Positions 1 to 9,116 of a stretch of DNA of 64,000 bases are shown here, piece after piece. Under the pieces are notes generated by a model. That model did not search any database, had not been told where the DNA came from, and saw only the letters and a program-made list of their open reading frames with translations. Position numbers and translations under genes: made by a program. The stretch is from Paraflavitalea sp. CAU 1676. GTDB taxonomy: Bacteria; Bacteroidota; Bacteroidia; Chitinophagales; Chitinophagaceae. The stretch covers positions 124,001 to 188,000 of the forward strand of contig NZ_JARHUJ010000011.1 in NCBI RefSeq assembly GCF_029223285.1, given 5' to 3'. Numbering within the stretch: position 1 is the first letter of the stretch; every line of letters begins with the position of its first letter.

Positions 1-464
1 TCTTCGTGGATCACTTCCCAGCTTTTGCCGTGTTGAAATACTTTAAGGAATGTTTCCTTGGTTTCGGATTTAAAGATTCCAACGGCACGAACGTGTTCTT
101 TTTCGAATAACACCCGGTCAAAAAGCACCACATACAGCTCCCCTTCCTTTACCTTGGCATGGGTCGATTTGCTGTACAGGAACTGCGCCAGCAGAGCAGC
201 CTGGGGTACGAAGGTGGTGGTATCATCAAAGATGGTCCTTACATAATTATAGACCTCATTCAATTCGATATCGCTGAGGTGCGTAAAATGAAAAAGCTCA
301 TTTTCATTGAAGGCGCCGAGAAAGTATTTGGTGAGCAGCTTCTGTACAATCTCATCATTCAGGGTAAGCGGGTTCTCCGACAGCTTTAATTCTTCGCCCC
401 TGGAGGGATTACCCACTTTATGCACCATCACTTTTTGAAGCGCTACATCATCAAGTCCAGTCAT
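1..464 (-). CDS. Nucleoid-associated protein, NA37/YejK-like (partial)
   Basis: An open frame runs from an ATG at 464 off the left edge of the window, giving about 154 N-terminal residues beginning MTGLDDVALQKVMVHKVGN. The pattern of a short N-terminal strand, 'ENPL..ND', 'LLTKYFLGAF' and later 'AQFLYSKSTHAKVKEGEL' matches the NA37 (YejK/NdpA) nucleoid-associated family as I know it from Bacteroidota. The family binds the bacterial nucleoid; its detailed role in this phylum is unclear. The C-terminal half lies outside the window, so integrity cannot be judged. A DinB-like gene on the same strand ends 57 bp upstream of its start, so the two may be cotranscribed. Confidence 0.72.
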   Translation of the reverse strand, partial: MTGLDDVALQKVMVHKVGNPSRGEELKLSENPLTLNDEIVQKLLTKYFLGAFNENELFHFTHLSDIELNEVYNYVRTIFDDTTTFVPQAALLAQFLYSKSTHAKVKEGELYVVLFDRVLFEKEHVRAVGIFKSETKETFLKVFQHGKSWEVIHE

Positions 465-521
465 TGTCCGTTTTTTTCAGGCGGCGAAGATAAGGGGTAG
501 GCAGGTTTTATCGGGGGTGAT

Positions 522-1046
522 TTATACACCTTCGCGGCCTTTGAGCACCTGCACAGTAACCAGCAGCTGGCCGGTATGCCGCATGGTGTGCTCGGCGGCA
601 TGGAAAAGCAGACCCAATACGGTCGATGGCACTTGCTTGCGCCCCACTCCCCTTGTTTCCGTAAGGGTGGACGAATCCGTTTGTTGGAGGCGTTCGATGG
701 CTTGCGAAATAGCTGCATCAAGCCGTTCGAGCAATTGATCAGGACTATGGCCCTCGCCAGGCTTGCCTTCTCCAGCAAGGTATTGCAGCTGCTGATCGGT
801 GAGCAGGTTGCCGGCGGCATACGTGAAAAGCCTGTCGAGTACACCGGCCATATGCTGCAGGTGAAAACCCGGAGAAGCGACACCTTCCGGCTGCTGCCAC
901 AGCAACGATGCCGGGAAATCGAGCAACATGGCATGTATTTCTTCCTGAGCCTGCAGGAGCGCGTGGGCAACTGGCTGCAGTAGAGCAGGCACGTCGCGCA
1001 GCGGGCCACGCAGCCAAACTTCGGGCAATGGTGTGGGTGCTGTCAT
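522..1046 (-). CDS. DinB family protein (putative metal-dependent hydrolase fold)
   Basis: A 174-residue protein with the DinB four-helix-bundle pattern. One histidine sits in 'FHLQHMAGVLDRL' (about residues 62-74) and a second cluster in 'HAAEHTMRHTGQLL' near the C-terminus, matching the three-histidine metal site of the DinB/YfiT superfamily. Members act as thiol or mycothiol/bacillithiol-dependent transferases or have no known activity; the substrate cannot be read from sequence. It precedes the NA37-like gene on the same strand. A second, only distantly similar DinB protein lies at 59698-60162. Confidence 0.8.
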   Translation of the reverse strand: MTAPTPLPEVWLRGPLRDVPALLQPVAHALLQAQEEIHAMLLDFPASLLWQQPEGVASPGFHLQHMAGVLDRLFTYAAGNLLTDQQLQYLAGEGKPGEGHSPDQLLERLDAAISQAIERLQQTDSSTLTETRGVGRKQVPSTVLGLLFHAAEHTMRHTGQLLVTVQVLKGREGV

Positions 1047-1290
1047 AGTGAAGGCAATTTACAAAATATCGAAAGGCATACCTGTTGCAGCCAATCCCGT
1101 AGCTTTTTAGCGGTAAGATCAACCATTGCAAATGGCAACTGAGACGTGCTTTTAAGCCCTTCGGTGTAAAAAAATACCGGTTCTTCTGCTATTCCCTACC
1201 GTTTGTCCCAATTTAATGCGGAAGGGGCCCGTTTGCGGCAAAAAGGACCGACATTTAGGCCAACCCAATACCAAAACAGACAGCTTTGTG

Positions 1291-3720
1291 ATGTGGAATA
1301 AATGCCTCCTGACCGTATTATCTATTTTGACCTGTGCTTTACTCTGCGCCCAGTCCGCCCGCCTAAGAATTTCCGGTTCCGTTACTGATAGTCTGGGTCA
1401 GCAACTTCCCGCTGTTACCGCCCTATTACTGAAGGCTTCGGATTCTTCTACCGTTAAATTGACGAGCACCGACAATACCGGTCAATTTGCTTTTGAAGAC
1501 ATGCTGCCCGGCCAATACCTGCTGTCGTTCTCTGCTACCGGCTTTGTACAACGATGGGTTCTATTACCTGCTTTGACAGCTTCGCACACCACTGCTCCCA
1601 TACAATTAACGAGAAGTGCCACCTTGCTATCGGGTGTAACCGTCGTAGCGCGCAAACCACTCATTGAACTGAGGCCCGATAAAACGGTCGTTAATGTGGA
1701 TGCCGCGGTAACCAATGTGGGCGCCACCGCGCTGGAAGTGCTGGAAAAATCGCCGGGCGTTACAGTAGATCGAAATGGCACCATCAGCTTGAAAGGCAAA
1801 GCCAATGTCCTGATCCTGATGGATGGTAAACAAACCTTTTTACCGGCTGCCGACCTGGCCAGTTACCTCAATGGGTTGAGTGCCTCTCAACTGGAGCAGA
1901 TCGAGATCATGACCAATCCTTCTGCCAAATACGATGCAGCCGGCAGCACCGGCATCATCAACATCAAAACGAAGAAGAACAAAGTAAAAGGATTCAACGG
2001 TACGCTCAACCTTGCCTACGGCCAGGGCACCTACTACAAGAGCAACAACAGTCTTTTATTGAACTTTCGCGATGGCAATTTCAACCTTTACCTGAATTAC
2101 AGCACCAATATTAATAAGAGCTTTACCGATATCTATGCTTACCGCTGGTATTACAAAGCCGACAACAGCACCGTTACCAATCGCTTTGAACAGCCCACCT
2201 CCATTGTAAGCCCGGTAGTGGCTCAGAATTTCAAAACAGGTATCGACTATTACCTCGGTAAAAAAACTACCCTGGGTGCGTCGGTTGCCGGATTGGGTTC
2301 GCGCAGAAAAACGTTCGGGAATAGCTATGGAGAGTGGATCAACAATAACGACCATGCCGACTCGCTCATCGTTACCGCCAGCGACAACAAAAGCAATTGG
2401 AATAACCTGGGATTGAATTTCAATGCGCGCCATACATTTTCGGCAGGTAAAGAACTAAGCGCCGACTTCGACTATCTCGCCTATGATATTGAGAACTATC
2501 AGTTTTATCAAAATACCCTGACTGGCAATAATAATTATGTAGATGGGCTGCGGGGTGATCTGCCTTCTACCTTACACATCTATTCCGGTAAAGCCGATTA
2601 TGCCCAGTCAATCGGGAAACATGCCAAAGTGGAAACGGGTTGGAAATCCTCGTATGTGAAAACGGATAACCTGGCCCGGTATGAGACCTTCAACAACAAT
2701 ACCTGGAAGCCGGACTATGACAAAACCAACCATTTTCTGTATGCAGAAACGATCCATGCACTATATGGTAACTCGCAATTCGAAACCGGCAAATGGAGCC
2801 TGCAGGGCGGGCTTCGCTTTGAACATACGGCCTACGACGCCGATCAGCTTGGCAACCCTACCAGAAAAGATTCTTCGTTCTCCCGTCAATACAGCAGCTT
2901 GTTTCCGACCGGTTTTGCCAGCTATCAGGCCGACAGTTCCCATAGCTTCAGCCTGAGTGCCGGCAGAAGGATCGACAGGCCTGCCTTCCAAAAATTAAAC
3001 CCCTTTGTATTCGTAATTAATAAATACACGTACCAAACGGGCAACCCCTATTTCCGTCCGCAATTCACCTGGAACTTCGAGTTCAGCCACATGTATAAGC
3101 AACAGTTGATGACAACACTCTCCTACAGTGTTACCAAAGACTATTTCTCCCAGATCTTTTATTCAGACTCCAATAACCTGATCATTTATACCGAGGGCAA
3201 CCTGGGCAGGATGGTGAACATTGGCCTATCGGTAAGTTCACAGCTGTCACCGGCTTCCTGGTGGTCTGTTACCATGCAGGCCAACCTGAACCACAAAAAG
3301 ATCGAAGGCGTGGTGGTGAACCCAATCAGGTCTTCCATCACACAGCTGTACTTCAACGTCAATAACCAATTCAAGTTCATAAAAGGCTGGAGTGCAGAGT
3401 TATCGGGATACTATATTACAAAAGCACAAAATGACCTGCAGGAAGTACTGGACCCGGCCGGGCAATTGGCAGCAGGTATCTCCAAACAACTATTCAAGAA
3501 CAAGGCCACCGTTAAGCTGAGTGTCCGCGACATCTTCTACACGCAAATAATGGCAGGCTGGACGGATTTCCAGCAATCCAGGGAATACTTCAAGCTTACG
3601 CGCGATTCGCGTGTCGCCACTGTTGCATTTACCTGGCGATTCGGGAAGCCCTTGAAAAGCAATGGACGTAAAGCAGGCAGCGCTTCCGACGAGATCAAAG
3701 AACGGGTAGGTCAAAACTGA
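1291..3720 (+). CDS. Outer-membrane beta-barrel protein, TonB-dependent receptor-like (OMP_b-brl_3 type)
   Basis: The protein is 809 residues when started at the ATG at 1291, giving a signal peptide (MWNKCLLTVLSILTCALLCAQ). The frame is open from 1216, but those extra 25 residues are charged and would spoil the signal peptide. A carboxypeptidase-regulatory-like beta-sandwich follows ('ISGSVTDSLGQQLPAVTALL', about residues 25-105), then a plug-like region with 'TVVNVDAAVTN...ALEVLEKSPGV' and 'ILMDGKQT', then a long barrel rich in aromatic and Asn residues. It is likely an outer-membrane transporter, ligand unknown. No SusD-like partner is adjacent. It ends tail to tail with the App1-like gene, overlapping by 10 bp. 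Confidence 0.85.
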   Translation: MWNKCLLTVLSILTCALLCAQSARLRISGSVTDSLGQQLPAVTALLLKASDSSTVKLTSTDNTGQFAFEDMLPGQYLLSFSATGFVQRWVLLPALTASHTTAPIQLTRSATLLSGVTVVARKPLIELRPDKTVVNVDAAVTNVGATALEVLEKSPGVTVDRNGTISLKGKANVLILMDGKQTFLPAADLASYLNGLSASQLEQIEIMTNPSAKYDAAGSTGIINIKTKKNKVKGFNGTLNLAYGQGTYYKSNNSLLLNFRDGNFNLYLNYSTNINKSFTDIYAYRWYYKADNSTVTNRFEQPTSIVSPVVAQNFKTGIDYYLGKKTTLGASVAGLGSRRKTFGNSYGEWINNNDHADSLIVTASDNKSNWNNLGLNFNARHTFSAGKELSADFDYLAYDIENYQFYQNTLTGNNNYVDGLRGDLPSTLHIYSGKADYAQSIGKHAKVETGWKSSYVKTDNLARYETFNNNTWKPDYDKTNHFLYAETIHALYGNSQFETGKWSLQGGLRFEHTAYDADQLGNPTRKDSSFSRQYSSLFPTGFASYQADSSHSFSLSAGRRIDRPAFQKLNPFVFVINKYTYQTGNPYFRPQFTWNFEFSHMYKQQLMTTLSYSVTKDYFSQIFYSDSNNLIIYTEGNLGRMVNIGLSVSSQLSPASWWSVTMQANLNHKKIEGVVVNPIRSSITQLYFNVNNQFKFIKGWSAELSGYYITKAQNDLQEVLDPAGQLAAGISKQLFKNKATVKLSVRDIFYTQIMAGWTDFQQSREYFKLTRDSRVATVAFTWRFGKPLKSNGRKAGSASDEIKERVGQN

Positions 3721-4688
3721 TCAATGAGGCCAATGGTGCGACCATGTGCAGCCGCCTCGTCACTATATTTAAACAGACAGGTATGTATACCGACATCGCT
3801 TGCCAGCGCCAGTGTTTTACGGGTATGTGCTTCCTGATCTGCGTTTATATTACGAATATAGATCGCGAATATTTTTTCCGGGTGTTTGGCGGCGATGGTC
3901 GTATAAATATCCGGATCATGCTGGGAGTTATCGCCGATCAGCACAAACTGTTGCCTGGGAAATACTTCAATTATGCGGACAATACGGAGGATCTTTCCAG
4001 CATGTTTGGTTTTGCCGGTTTGAAATAACTGAAACCATCGCTTTACCTGGTTCAATAAAAATATTCCCTTTGGCAATTTATTGAATACAAAAAACTCCTG
4101 CAGATAATCGAACAGGTTCCATTCACTGCTCGATACATAGAAAAATGGATTGGGGGTCGCTTCAGCGGTATGCGCATAGGCCAGTTGCCGGTACCAGTCT
4201 GCCACTTTTTCAAACTGCTGGCGGGTATGCGGGTTGCGTGTCAATAATTCCTTTAATCTTCTGAATTTAGTGGCCGAATACGACACCATAACGGTATCAT
4301 CGATATCGGAAATGAATACGTACTGAGTTGAGTGGGGAACATAGATCATTCCATCGCCACTTGCTGCTGACCGGCCATTTTCATCAATGTATTCAACGGT
4401 TACGGGATGCCACCCAGCCGATACCTCCTGCGCCGACTGCCACTCAAATTTAAAGAAGCCATCATCCTCAGACCGGGTTTCCATTACCTGCCCGCGCCAG
4501 TGAAGCCGCAGGTTGGCCCGGGGCACTGGTTGCACGAAAAAAAGTTTGAGCAAATGGATGATGTTGACCAGCAAGCGGTTGGTGAATTGATGTTGCACAG
4601 CCGGCCGGCTGCCAAACACGTGGCCAAAGACCACCAGGTTGTGCGTGTGGCCATATCCATCGTATACTTTAACGTTTATCTGCCCCAT
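3711..4688 (-). CDS. App1-type phosphatidate phosphatase domain protein
   Basis: A protein of about 325 residues. The HAD-like catalytic motif 'ISDIDDTVMVS' (DxDxT at about residues 128-132) and a later 'FVLIGDNSQHDPDIY' motif match the App1/DUF2183 catalytic domain, which in yeast App1 is a phosphatidate phosphatase. An N-terminal beta-rich segment (about residues 1-115) precedes it, as is usual in bacterial members. I chose the ATG at 4688 because the 14 extra residues from 4730 (MLPQLSGAGSKCSC) are not family-like and crowd the divergent lipid-kinase gene. That neighbour at 4749, a diacylglycerol-kinase-like protein, makes a shared phospholipid role plausible (inference). Confidence 0.85.
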   Translation of the reverse strand: MGQINVKVYDGYGHTHNLVVFGHVFGSRPAVQHQFTNRLLVNIIHLLKLFFVQPVPRANLRLHWRGQVMETRSEDDGFFKFEWQSAQEVSAGWHPVTVEYIDENGRSAASGDGMIYVPHSTQYVFISDIDDTVMVSYSATKFRRLKELLTRNPHTRQQFEKVADWYRQLAYAHTAEATPNPFFYVSSSEWNLFDYLQEFFVFNKLPKGIFLLNQVKRWFQLFQTGKTKHAGKILRIVRIIEVFPRQQFVLIGDNSQHDPDIYTTIAAKHPEKIFAIYIRNINADQEAHTRKTLALASDVGIHTCLFKYSDEAAAHGRTIGLIDQF

Positions 4689-4748
4689 GCAAGAACATTT
4701 ACTGCCGGCTCCTGATAGTTGTGGTAACATATTTGCATAACTGCTGGT

Positions 4749-5636
4749 ATGGAGGCACCCCGTATCATAAAACTACTATTTATTGTAAATCATCGATCCG
4801 GCACCAATTCGGTCAACTGGCGCTCGGTGATCGGGCAATTTTACAGGGATCTGTTACATACGGCGGAAGTATTTGAACTCCCCGACCATTGCCAACCTGC
4901 AGAGATCAAACAAAAAATTGATGCCAGTGGTGCCAACAGGATTGTTGCTGTAGGAGGTGATGGGACAGTAAAACTAGTGGCCGATGTATTGGCCGGTACA
5001 GGCATTCCCATGGGCATAGTGCCTGCAGGATCGGCCAATGGAATGGCCCGTGAGCTTGGAATTCCTACTGAAACAACTGCCGCGCTGGAAGTAGCGACCG
5101 AGGGCCTGGTGACGCGGATCGACGCTATCCGCATAAATGGGGAGTTATGCATCCATTTGTCCGATATCGGCTTCAACGCTTTTGTGATCAAAACCTTCGA
5201 ATCGATGAACCGCCGGGGCATGTGGGGATATATCAAAGCTGCCTGGTATGTGCTGTGGCGCAACCGCAAAATGCAGGTAAAAATTGAAACAGATAACCAG
5301 TTCGTAAAACGGGCGGCTTCCATGATAGTTCTGGCCAATGCAAGCCGCTATGGTACAGGAGCGGTGATAAACCCTGAAGGCAAATTGAATGACGGCTTTT
5401 TTGAGATCGTGGTACTCCGCAAAATTGCTATTGGGGAGCTCTTCAAAATGATGGTATCTCACAAACCTTACGATCCTTCCAAAACTGAGCTGTTCAAGAC
5501 CAGATCAGTAACTGTGCAATCACGCCATAAAACCCATTTCCAGGTGGATGGGGAATACCTTGGAAAAGTAAACGCCGTTGAAGCAGCCATAGAGCCTCAT
5601 GCGTTGAGCATTATTGTTCCGGTAGAAAACAACTAG
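4749..5636 (+). CDS. Diacylglycerol kinase family lipid kinase (YegS/DagK-like)
   Basis: A 295-residue protein with the DAGK catalytic domain at the N-terminus. It shows 'FIVNHRSGTNS', the nucleotide-binding 'VAVGGDGTVKLVADVL' at about residues 65-80, and 'GIVPAGSANGMAREL' shortly after. The C-terminal beta-sandwich includes 'FQVDGEYLG', the DGE motif usual for this family. The family phosphorylates diacylglycerol, other lipids or sphingosine-like substrates with ATP; the true substrate is unknown. It is divergent from the App1-like phosphatase, which may act on the product (inference). Confidence 0.92.
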   Translation: MEAPRIIKLLFIVNHRSGTNSVNWRSVIGQFYRDLLHTAEVFELPDHCQPAEIKQKIDASGANRIVAVGGDGTVKLVADVLAGTGIPMGIVPAGSANGMARELGIPTETTAALEVATEGLVTRIDAIRINGELCIHLSDIGFNAFVIKTFESMNRRGMWGYIKAAWYVLWRNRKMQVKIETDNQFVKRAASMIVLANASRYGTGAVINPEGKLNDGFFEIVVLRKIAIGELFKMMVSHKPYDPSKTELFKTRSVTVQSRHKTHFQVDGEYLGKVNAVEAAIEPHALSIIVPVENN

Positions 5637-5639
5637 CCA

Positions 5640-6194
5640 TCAATCGGCTTGCAAACAAGTATCCCTCAACATCTTCATGTAGGTAAATCCCTTATTTCGG
5701 GCAAATTCTATATTACTGGCGGGTATACTATCCGGATCGGGATATTTCCTGAGCGCTGCTTCAATGCTTGCTTCACGCAGCAAATGCAGCATAGGATATA
5801 CTGAACGGTTGGTAAAATTGGCGGCATCATCGGCCGGAGCGCCTGAAAAACGATACTGTGGATGAAAACTGGCCACCTGGTAGGTTCCTACATAACCCTT
5901 CCTCTTAAGGAGATGCTCTGCCATCCCAACAAGATCGAGATACTGATAGAAATCCTGGAAGGTATCCGGGAATATGATGAGAATGGTTTCAACGTCGGGC
6001 CGATCGTCGAGCCGTTTACATTCCTGCTGCAACACGGAAAGTGCCGTTTCTACAGTAGGGCTCCATTCAACCTGGTAATGAATGCTATCACGTTTTACTT
6101 CACGGGCGGCAAATGGGCAGAAATTGCAGGCAATGACCACTTCCTTGATCCACTTACGCGTTTGTCCGATAACCTGTTCGGTAGTTGATTCCAT
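5640..6194 (-). CDS. DUF1415 family protein
   Basis: A protein of about 184 residues from the ATG at 6194 (MESTTEQVIGQTRKWIKEV). It carries 'ACNFCPFA' near the N-terminus, 'FHPQYRFSGAPADDAANFT' mid-protein and 'NRSVYPMLHLLRE', which are hallmarks of DUF1415. No biochemical function is established. Earlier in-frame ATGs up to 6314 exist, but that stretch encodes a separate 40-residue protein in another frame (6239-6361), which favours the 6194 start. It ends 3 bp from the stop of the convergent lipid-kinase gene. Confidence 0.85.
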   Translation of the reverse strand: MESTTEQVIGQTRKWIKEVVIACNFCPFAAREVKRDSIHYQVEWSPTVETALSVLQQECKRLDDRPDVETILIIFPDTFQDFYQYLDLVGMAEHLLKRKGYVGTYQVASFHPQYRFSGAPADDAANFTNRSVYPMLHLLREASIEAALRKYPDPDSIPASNIEFARNKGFTYMKMLRDTCLQAD

Positions 6195-6238
6195 CGCCGC
6201 AAAGGTATCGTAAAATAGTTTTCCACTGCTGGTGCTCA

Positions 6239-6361
6239 TCAGCATCCGCCCCATCCTAATATCCAGTAAATGAGCGCGAAAACGATGATGGTACCCAGGC
6301 AGCCACCTCCCCACTTATAGGCTCCATAACCGGCAATGAGTCCTCGTAGCCAATCTCTCAT
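6239..6361 (-). CDS. Small hydrophobic membrane protein (40 aa)
   Basis: A short frame encodes 40 residues, starting MRDWLRGLIAGYGAYKWGGG, followed by one hydrophobic span (about residues 20-36) and a Gly/Trp/Cys-rich end. The composition (basic amphipathic N-terminus, glycine turn, single membrane helix) looks like a genuine small membrane protein rather than noise. It lies 44 bp upstream of the DUF1415 gene on the same strand, so the two may form a small operon. I do not recognise a named family. Confidence 0.5.
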   Translation of the reverse strand: MRDWLRGLIAGYGAYKWGGGCLGTIIVFALIYWILGWGGC

Positions 6362-6417
6362 GGTATGTTGATTTAGGAAGGACCGATTAAAAAACCATGC
6401 CACCTGTCAACTGTCCA

Positions 6418-7311
6418 CTACTCACCTATCAGCTTCAATATGGCTTCATTGGAAATGGAATAATCCGTAAGCAGATTGGCCGGCGTATAGAACAGCAAGC
6501 CGGCGAATTGAGGGTTGTACCCGGGCAGTTGGTTCAGATCAACGGTTGGCCGTTTGTAGCGTATGTAGTCAACTTCCAGCTTCAGGTCGGCAGGAATATC
6601 CAGCACCGTTTCATTGAATACCCTGGGATCGCCTTTCACGGAAGGTGGTACCGCATTCCAGCAGCTATAAGCATTTATGCCTACCTGCAGTGGACCCATC
6701 ATTACCGGTCGGTAAAACCGCTCGAGAATTTGCCAGGGTTGACCATCGTATCGCGCCAGCAGAATAAATGCCGCTTCAAGACGTATGATACGCAGCTCCA
6801 CCCAACCAGTTTTGGCTGGTCGCAGCTTAAGGTTGGATAGGCTATTGCTGGTGGTCTTCACTTCAAATACAGGCAGGTTGGTTTGTTCGGCAACACCAGT
6901 AGTAATAAATAACCAATTCTCCTGTCGCGGTTGCCAGGTTTCGCGGTTGGTAGGTTTGGGCTGTCGCACCATCAACCCAGCAAGCGACCAATCGATGGTA
7001 GGATGCTCTTCCTGGAGGCCGCTCACCTTTATCCGTGTCCTTACGTCGAAGTTTCCGGAGAGGGTTTTAAAGAGAAAAGGCGCCTGATAATCCGCATACC
7101 AGCCCGAGGCTCGGGGTTCGAGGAGCAATTTCCCGTCTGCAATTTGCAGCGCTTGTATCTTGTCTGGAAAACCCTCCGCTTCATGAAACTTCTTCCATTG
7201 GGTTAGCGTAGCCGGGTCGCTGAATTCATCGGACAATTGACTGATATCGGATTGCGCGGCTGCCCGTAACGTGCAACAGGCGAAGAACAGGAAACTCCAT
7301 TTTTTCATCAT
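6418..7311 (-). CDS. Secreted DUF1349-like (concanavalin-A-like fold) protein
   Basis: About 297 residues from one of two adjacent ATGs (7311 or 7308), which give a signal peptide (MMKKWSFLFFACCTLRAAAQ). The next about 200 residues read like a lectin/glucanase-type beta-sandwich of the DUF1349 kind: 'LSDEFSDPATLTQWKK', 'RIKVSGLQEEHPTIDWSLAGLMVRQ', 'ENWLFITTGV', 'GWVELRIIRLEAAFILLARYDG'. It is likely periplasmic or extracellular and may bind carbohydrate (inference). The C-terminal about 45 residues are not family-specific. The upstream in-frame extension to 7368 is rejected because it hides the signal peptide. Confidence 0.75.
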   Translation of the reverse strand: MMKKWSFLFFACCTLRAAAQSDISQLSDEFSDPATLTQWKKFHEAEGFPDKIQALQIADGKLLLEPRASGWYADYQAPFLFKTLSGNFDVRTRIKVSGLQEEHPTIDWSLAGLMVRQPKPTNRETWQPRQENWLFITTGVAEQTNLPVFEVKTTSNSLSNLKLRPAKTGWVELRIIRLEAAFILLARYDGQPWQILERFYRPVMMGPLQVGINAYSCWNAVPPSVKGDPRVFNETVLDIPADLKLEVDYIRYKRPTVDLNQLPGYNPQFAGLLFYTPANLLTDYSISNEAILKLIGE

Positions 7312-7582
7312 CAGCTGGTATTGATTGGTGGGAAGATAGGCTGCCATTGCCAACCGGATGGGCTTCACCCGACCAATGCCAAAATAGTCCGTTGAAATGC
7401 GATTGAAATAATCTGCCGGTATTGTTGGGCATTGAGACTACAGGAGCTGTAGTGTGCGGCAGGTAGTGGTGAAGGCGCCAGGCAAAAGGACTCAGCCAGT
7501 TGAAACTTAAGGAAATGTAAAATTGTGGTCTTTAACGCTTTGCTATGACGGAGGCAATTAGCTTTAAGCAAAATCCATCCGT

Positions 7583-7885
7583 ATGCGTCAACTTATACTT
7601 ATTCTATGTGTGCTATCGTTCTTTTCCTGCCGTTCTATACATGAACCGCTCTATTCAAAGCCTTCCCACAATAACAGAACGTATACCGTTCAATACCTGT
7701 TCGAACATGATGGATGCAAGGTGTACCGGTTCTATGATCAGGGAAATTATGTTTATTTCACGAATTGCAATGGACAGGCGATCGCCCGTACTGACAGTAC
7801 TACTACGACCAATACCACCCGCCTTGCGAAAGATCTTCCAGTGAGGATTGATCAACAGGTTGCAGGCCAACAGAAACACCCTTAA
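7583..7885 (+). CDS. Small DUF4884-like lipoprotein
   Basis: A 100-residue protein. The N-terminus MRQLILILCVLSFFSC is a lipoprotein signal with the lipidated Cys at 16. The central 'YLFEHDGCKVYRFYDQGNYVYFTNC' segment matches the DUF4884 signature (H-D-G-C-x-VYRF-x-D), known to me from Bacteroidota; function unknown. The Ser/Thr-rich tail (TDSTTTTNTTR) is low complexity. A TAGCTTTA sequence at about 7558 is one base off the TAnnTTTG promoter element. A hairpin terminator follows at 7901. Confidence 0.7.
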   Translation: MRQLILILCVLSFFSCRSIHEPLYSKPSHNNRTYTVQYLFEHDGCKVYRFYDQGNYVYFTNCNGQAIARTDSTTTTNTTRLAKDLPVRIDQQVAGQQKHP

Positions 7886-7900
7886 TTCAAATCAAAAACA

Positions 7901-7924
7901 CACCAGGAATGCCTGGTGCGTTTT
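7901..7924 (+). terminator. Hairpin terminator after the DUF4884-like gene
   Basis: CACCAGG and CCTGGTG form a 7-bp stem with a four-base loop, followed by CGTTTT. It lies 16 bp after the stop codon. Confidence 0.6.
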
Positions 7925-8133
7925 CAATGCTTTCTGTAATCATTAAAGCTCGCTTCCAGGGTACAGGAAGTTCGTACTTAATCCGGCAGCAAATGTATAA
8001 GGCAAACGGAACAAGTGTTTCTGAAAGCAGGAAATAACGGTTACGAGATCGGTAAACTTAAAGGGCAGTGTAGCAGGCAACAAGGCAGCAGGCAAATTGA
8101 GTCGGTTTGTTGCCGCGAGTAATCCCAGGCTCC

Positions 8134-8973
8134 TTACGGCCGAAACTGCGGATCAACAGCTTGCAGATAGCGAATGACCGAACGCTCATAAATCTCCTTA
8201 GCTCCCTCCTGAATATTCAACCCATCGAATGCACTATACATGCTGTCGAAGGCGAGCGGCGATACCCGCTCATCGATGATCCGTACATCTTTAGCAGGCA
8301 ACGGGATATAGTTCGGAAAACTGTACATAAAACTCACCTGCTTTCGATCACGGCTAACAAAAAGACTGTCGCCGGTAAGGACCGTTCCGTCGTAGCCGTG
8401 GTGTGGTGCATGCAACACTACACTGCCGGGGAAATGGCCCGGTGTATGCACAAGTTTTAAATCATCCCAAAGGGGCTGCTGCAGGCCGCCCCACAATTGA
8501 ATATGGTCCCGCTTGTCCATGATCCATTCCTGGTCTGCCTCATGGAGGTACACCGGACAATCGAAGATACGGGCCCAAACGGCCATAAGGCTATAGTAAT
8601 GGGGATGCGAGATGGCAATACCTTTTAAACCACCCTTTGCCCGGATAAAAGCCACTGTTGTTTCGTCTATCAGCGGAAGGCAATCCCACAAAATATTACC
8701 GCTGGCCGATTGTACCAGGAAAGCCCTTTGCCCGATGGAAAAAGCAGGCACCAACCGAAGATCATAAAGCCGGGGCGCCCTTTCGGTGATCCGTATATTG
8801 TGCTGAGCCGCTATGGCTTCATAATTTGTCCAGTGCTGTCCGCTTTCCAGCACATATTGACGCTCGTCTTCGCAAATAGGACAAATATCCCCAGGTTTTC
8901 TTTCATTTGCATAGCGGGTACCGCAGGTAGAGCAGATATTATTAACGTGCTGCTGATCGATGATCCATGACAT
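8134..8973 (-). CDS. MBL-fold metallo-hydrolase with N-terminal zinc ribbon
   Basis: About 279 residues from the ATG at 8973. The N-terminus carries two CxxC knuckles ('CSTCGTRYA...CPICEDERQ'), a rubredoxin-like zinc ribbon. The body is a metallo-beta-lactamase fold with 'AISHPHYYS' at the first metal motif, 'VHTPGHFPGS' and 'VLTGDSLFV' as later ligands. The first motif keeps two histidines but lacks the canonical D-H of HxHxDH, so a mononuclear or altered metal site is likely. Substrate unknown. It is divergent from the P1 peptidase gene. The ORF is open to 9009, but the added residues are not conserved-looking. Confidence 0.85.
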   Translation of the reverse strand: MSWIIDQQHVNNICSTCGTRYANERKPGDICPICEDERQYVLESGQHWTNYEAIAAQHNIRITERAPRLYDLRLVPAFSIGQRAFLVQSASGNILWDCLPLIDETTVAFIRAKGGLKGIAISHPHYYSLMAVWARIFDCPVYLHEADQEWIMDKRDHIQLWGGLQQPLWDDLKLVHTPGHFPGSVVLHAPHHGYDGTVLTGDSLFVSRDRKQVSFMYSFPNYIPLPAKDVRIIDERVSPLAFDSMYSAFDGLNIQEGAKEIYERSVIRYLQAVDPQFRP

Positions 8974-9116
8974 AGACAATTGTTTACTGTTACCATTTAA
9001 CTCAACCACAACTGGTCGGGAAAGTATTTTCCGTCGCCAGCAATGAGGAACGCCAAATATTCAATGTACGTAGCGGTGTATTGTTCCTTAATTTTACTCA
9101 CCTCATCAGTCAACCT

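Noticed and set aside
1216-1290. Longer N-terminus for the outer-membrane receptor at 1216
   Set aside because: It would bury the signal peptide behind 25 charged residues; the ATG at 1291 gives a clean signal.
7365-7571. 68-residue minus-strand frame upstream of the DUF1349-like gene
   Set aside because: No recognisable features; overlaps the probable promoter region of two genes.
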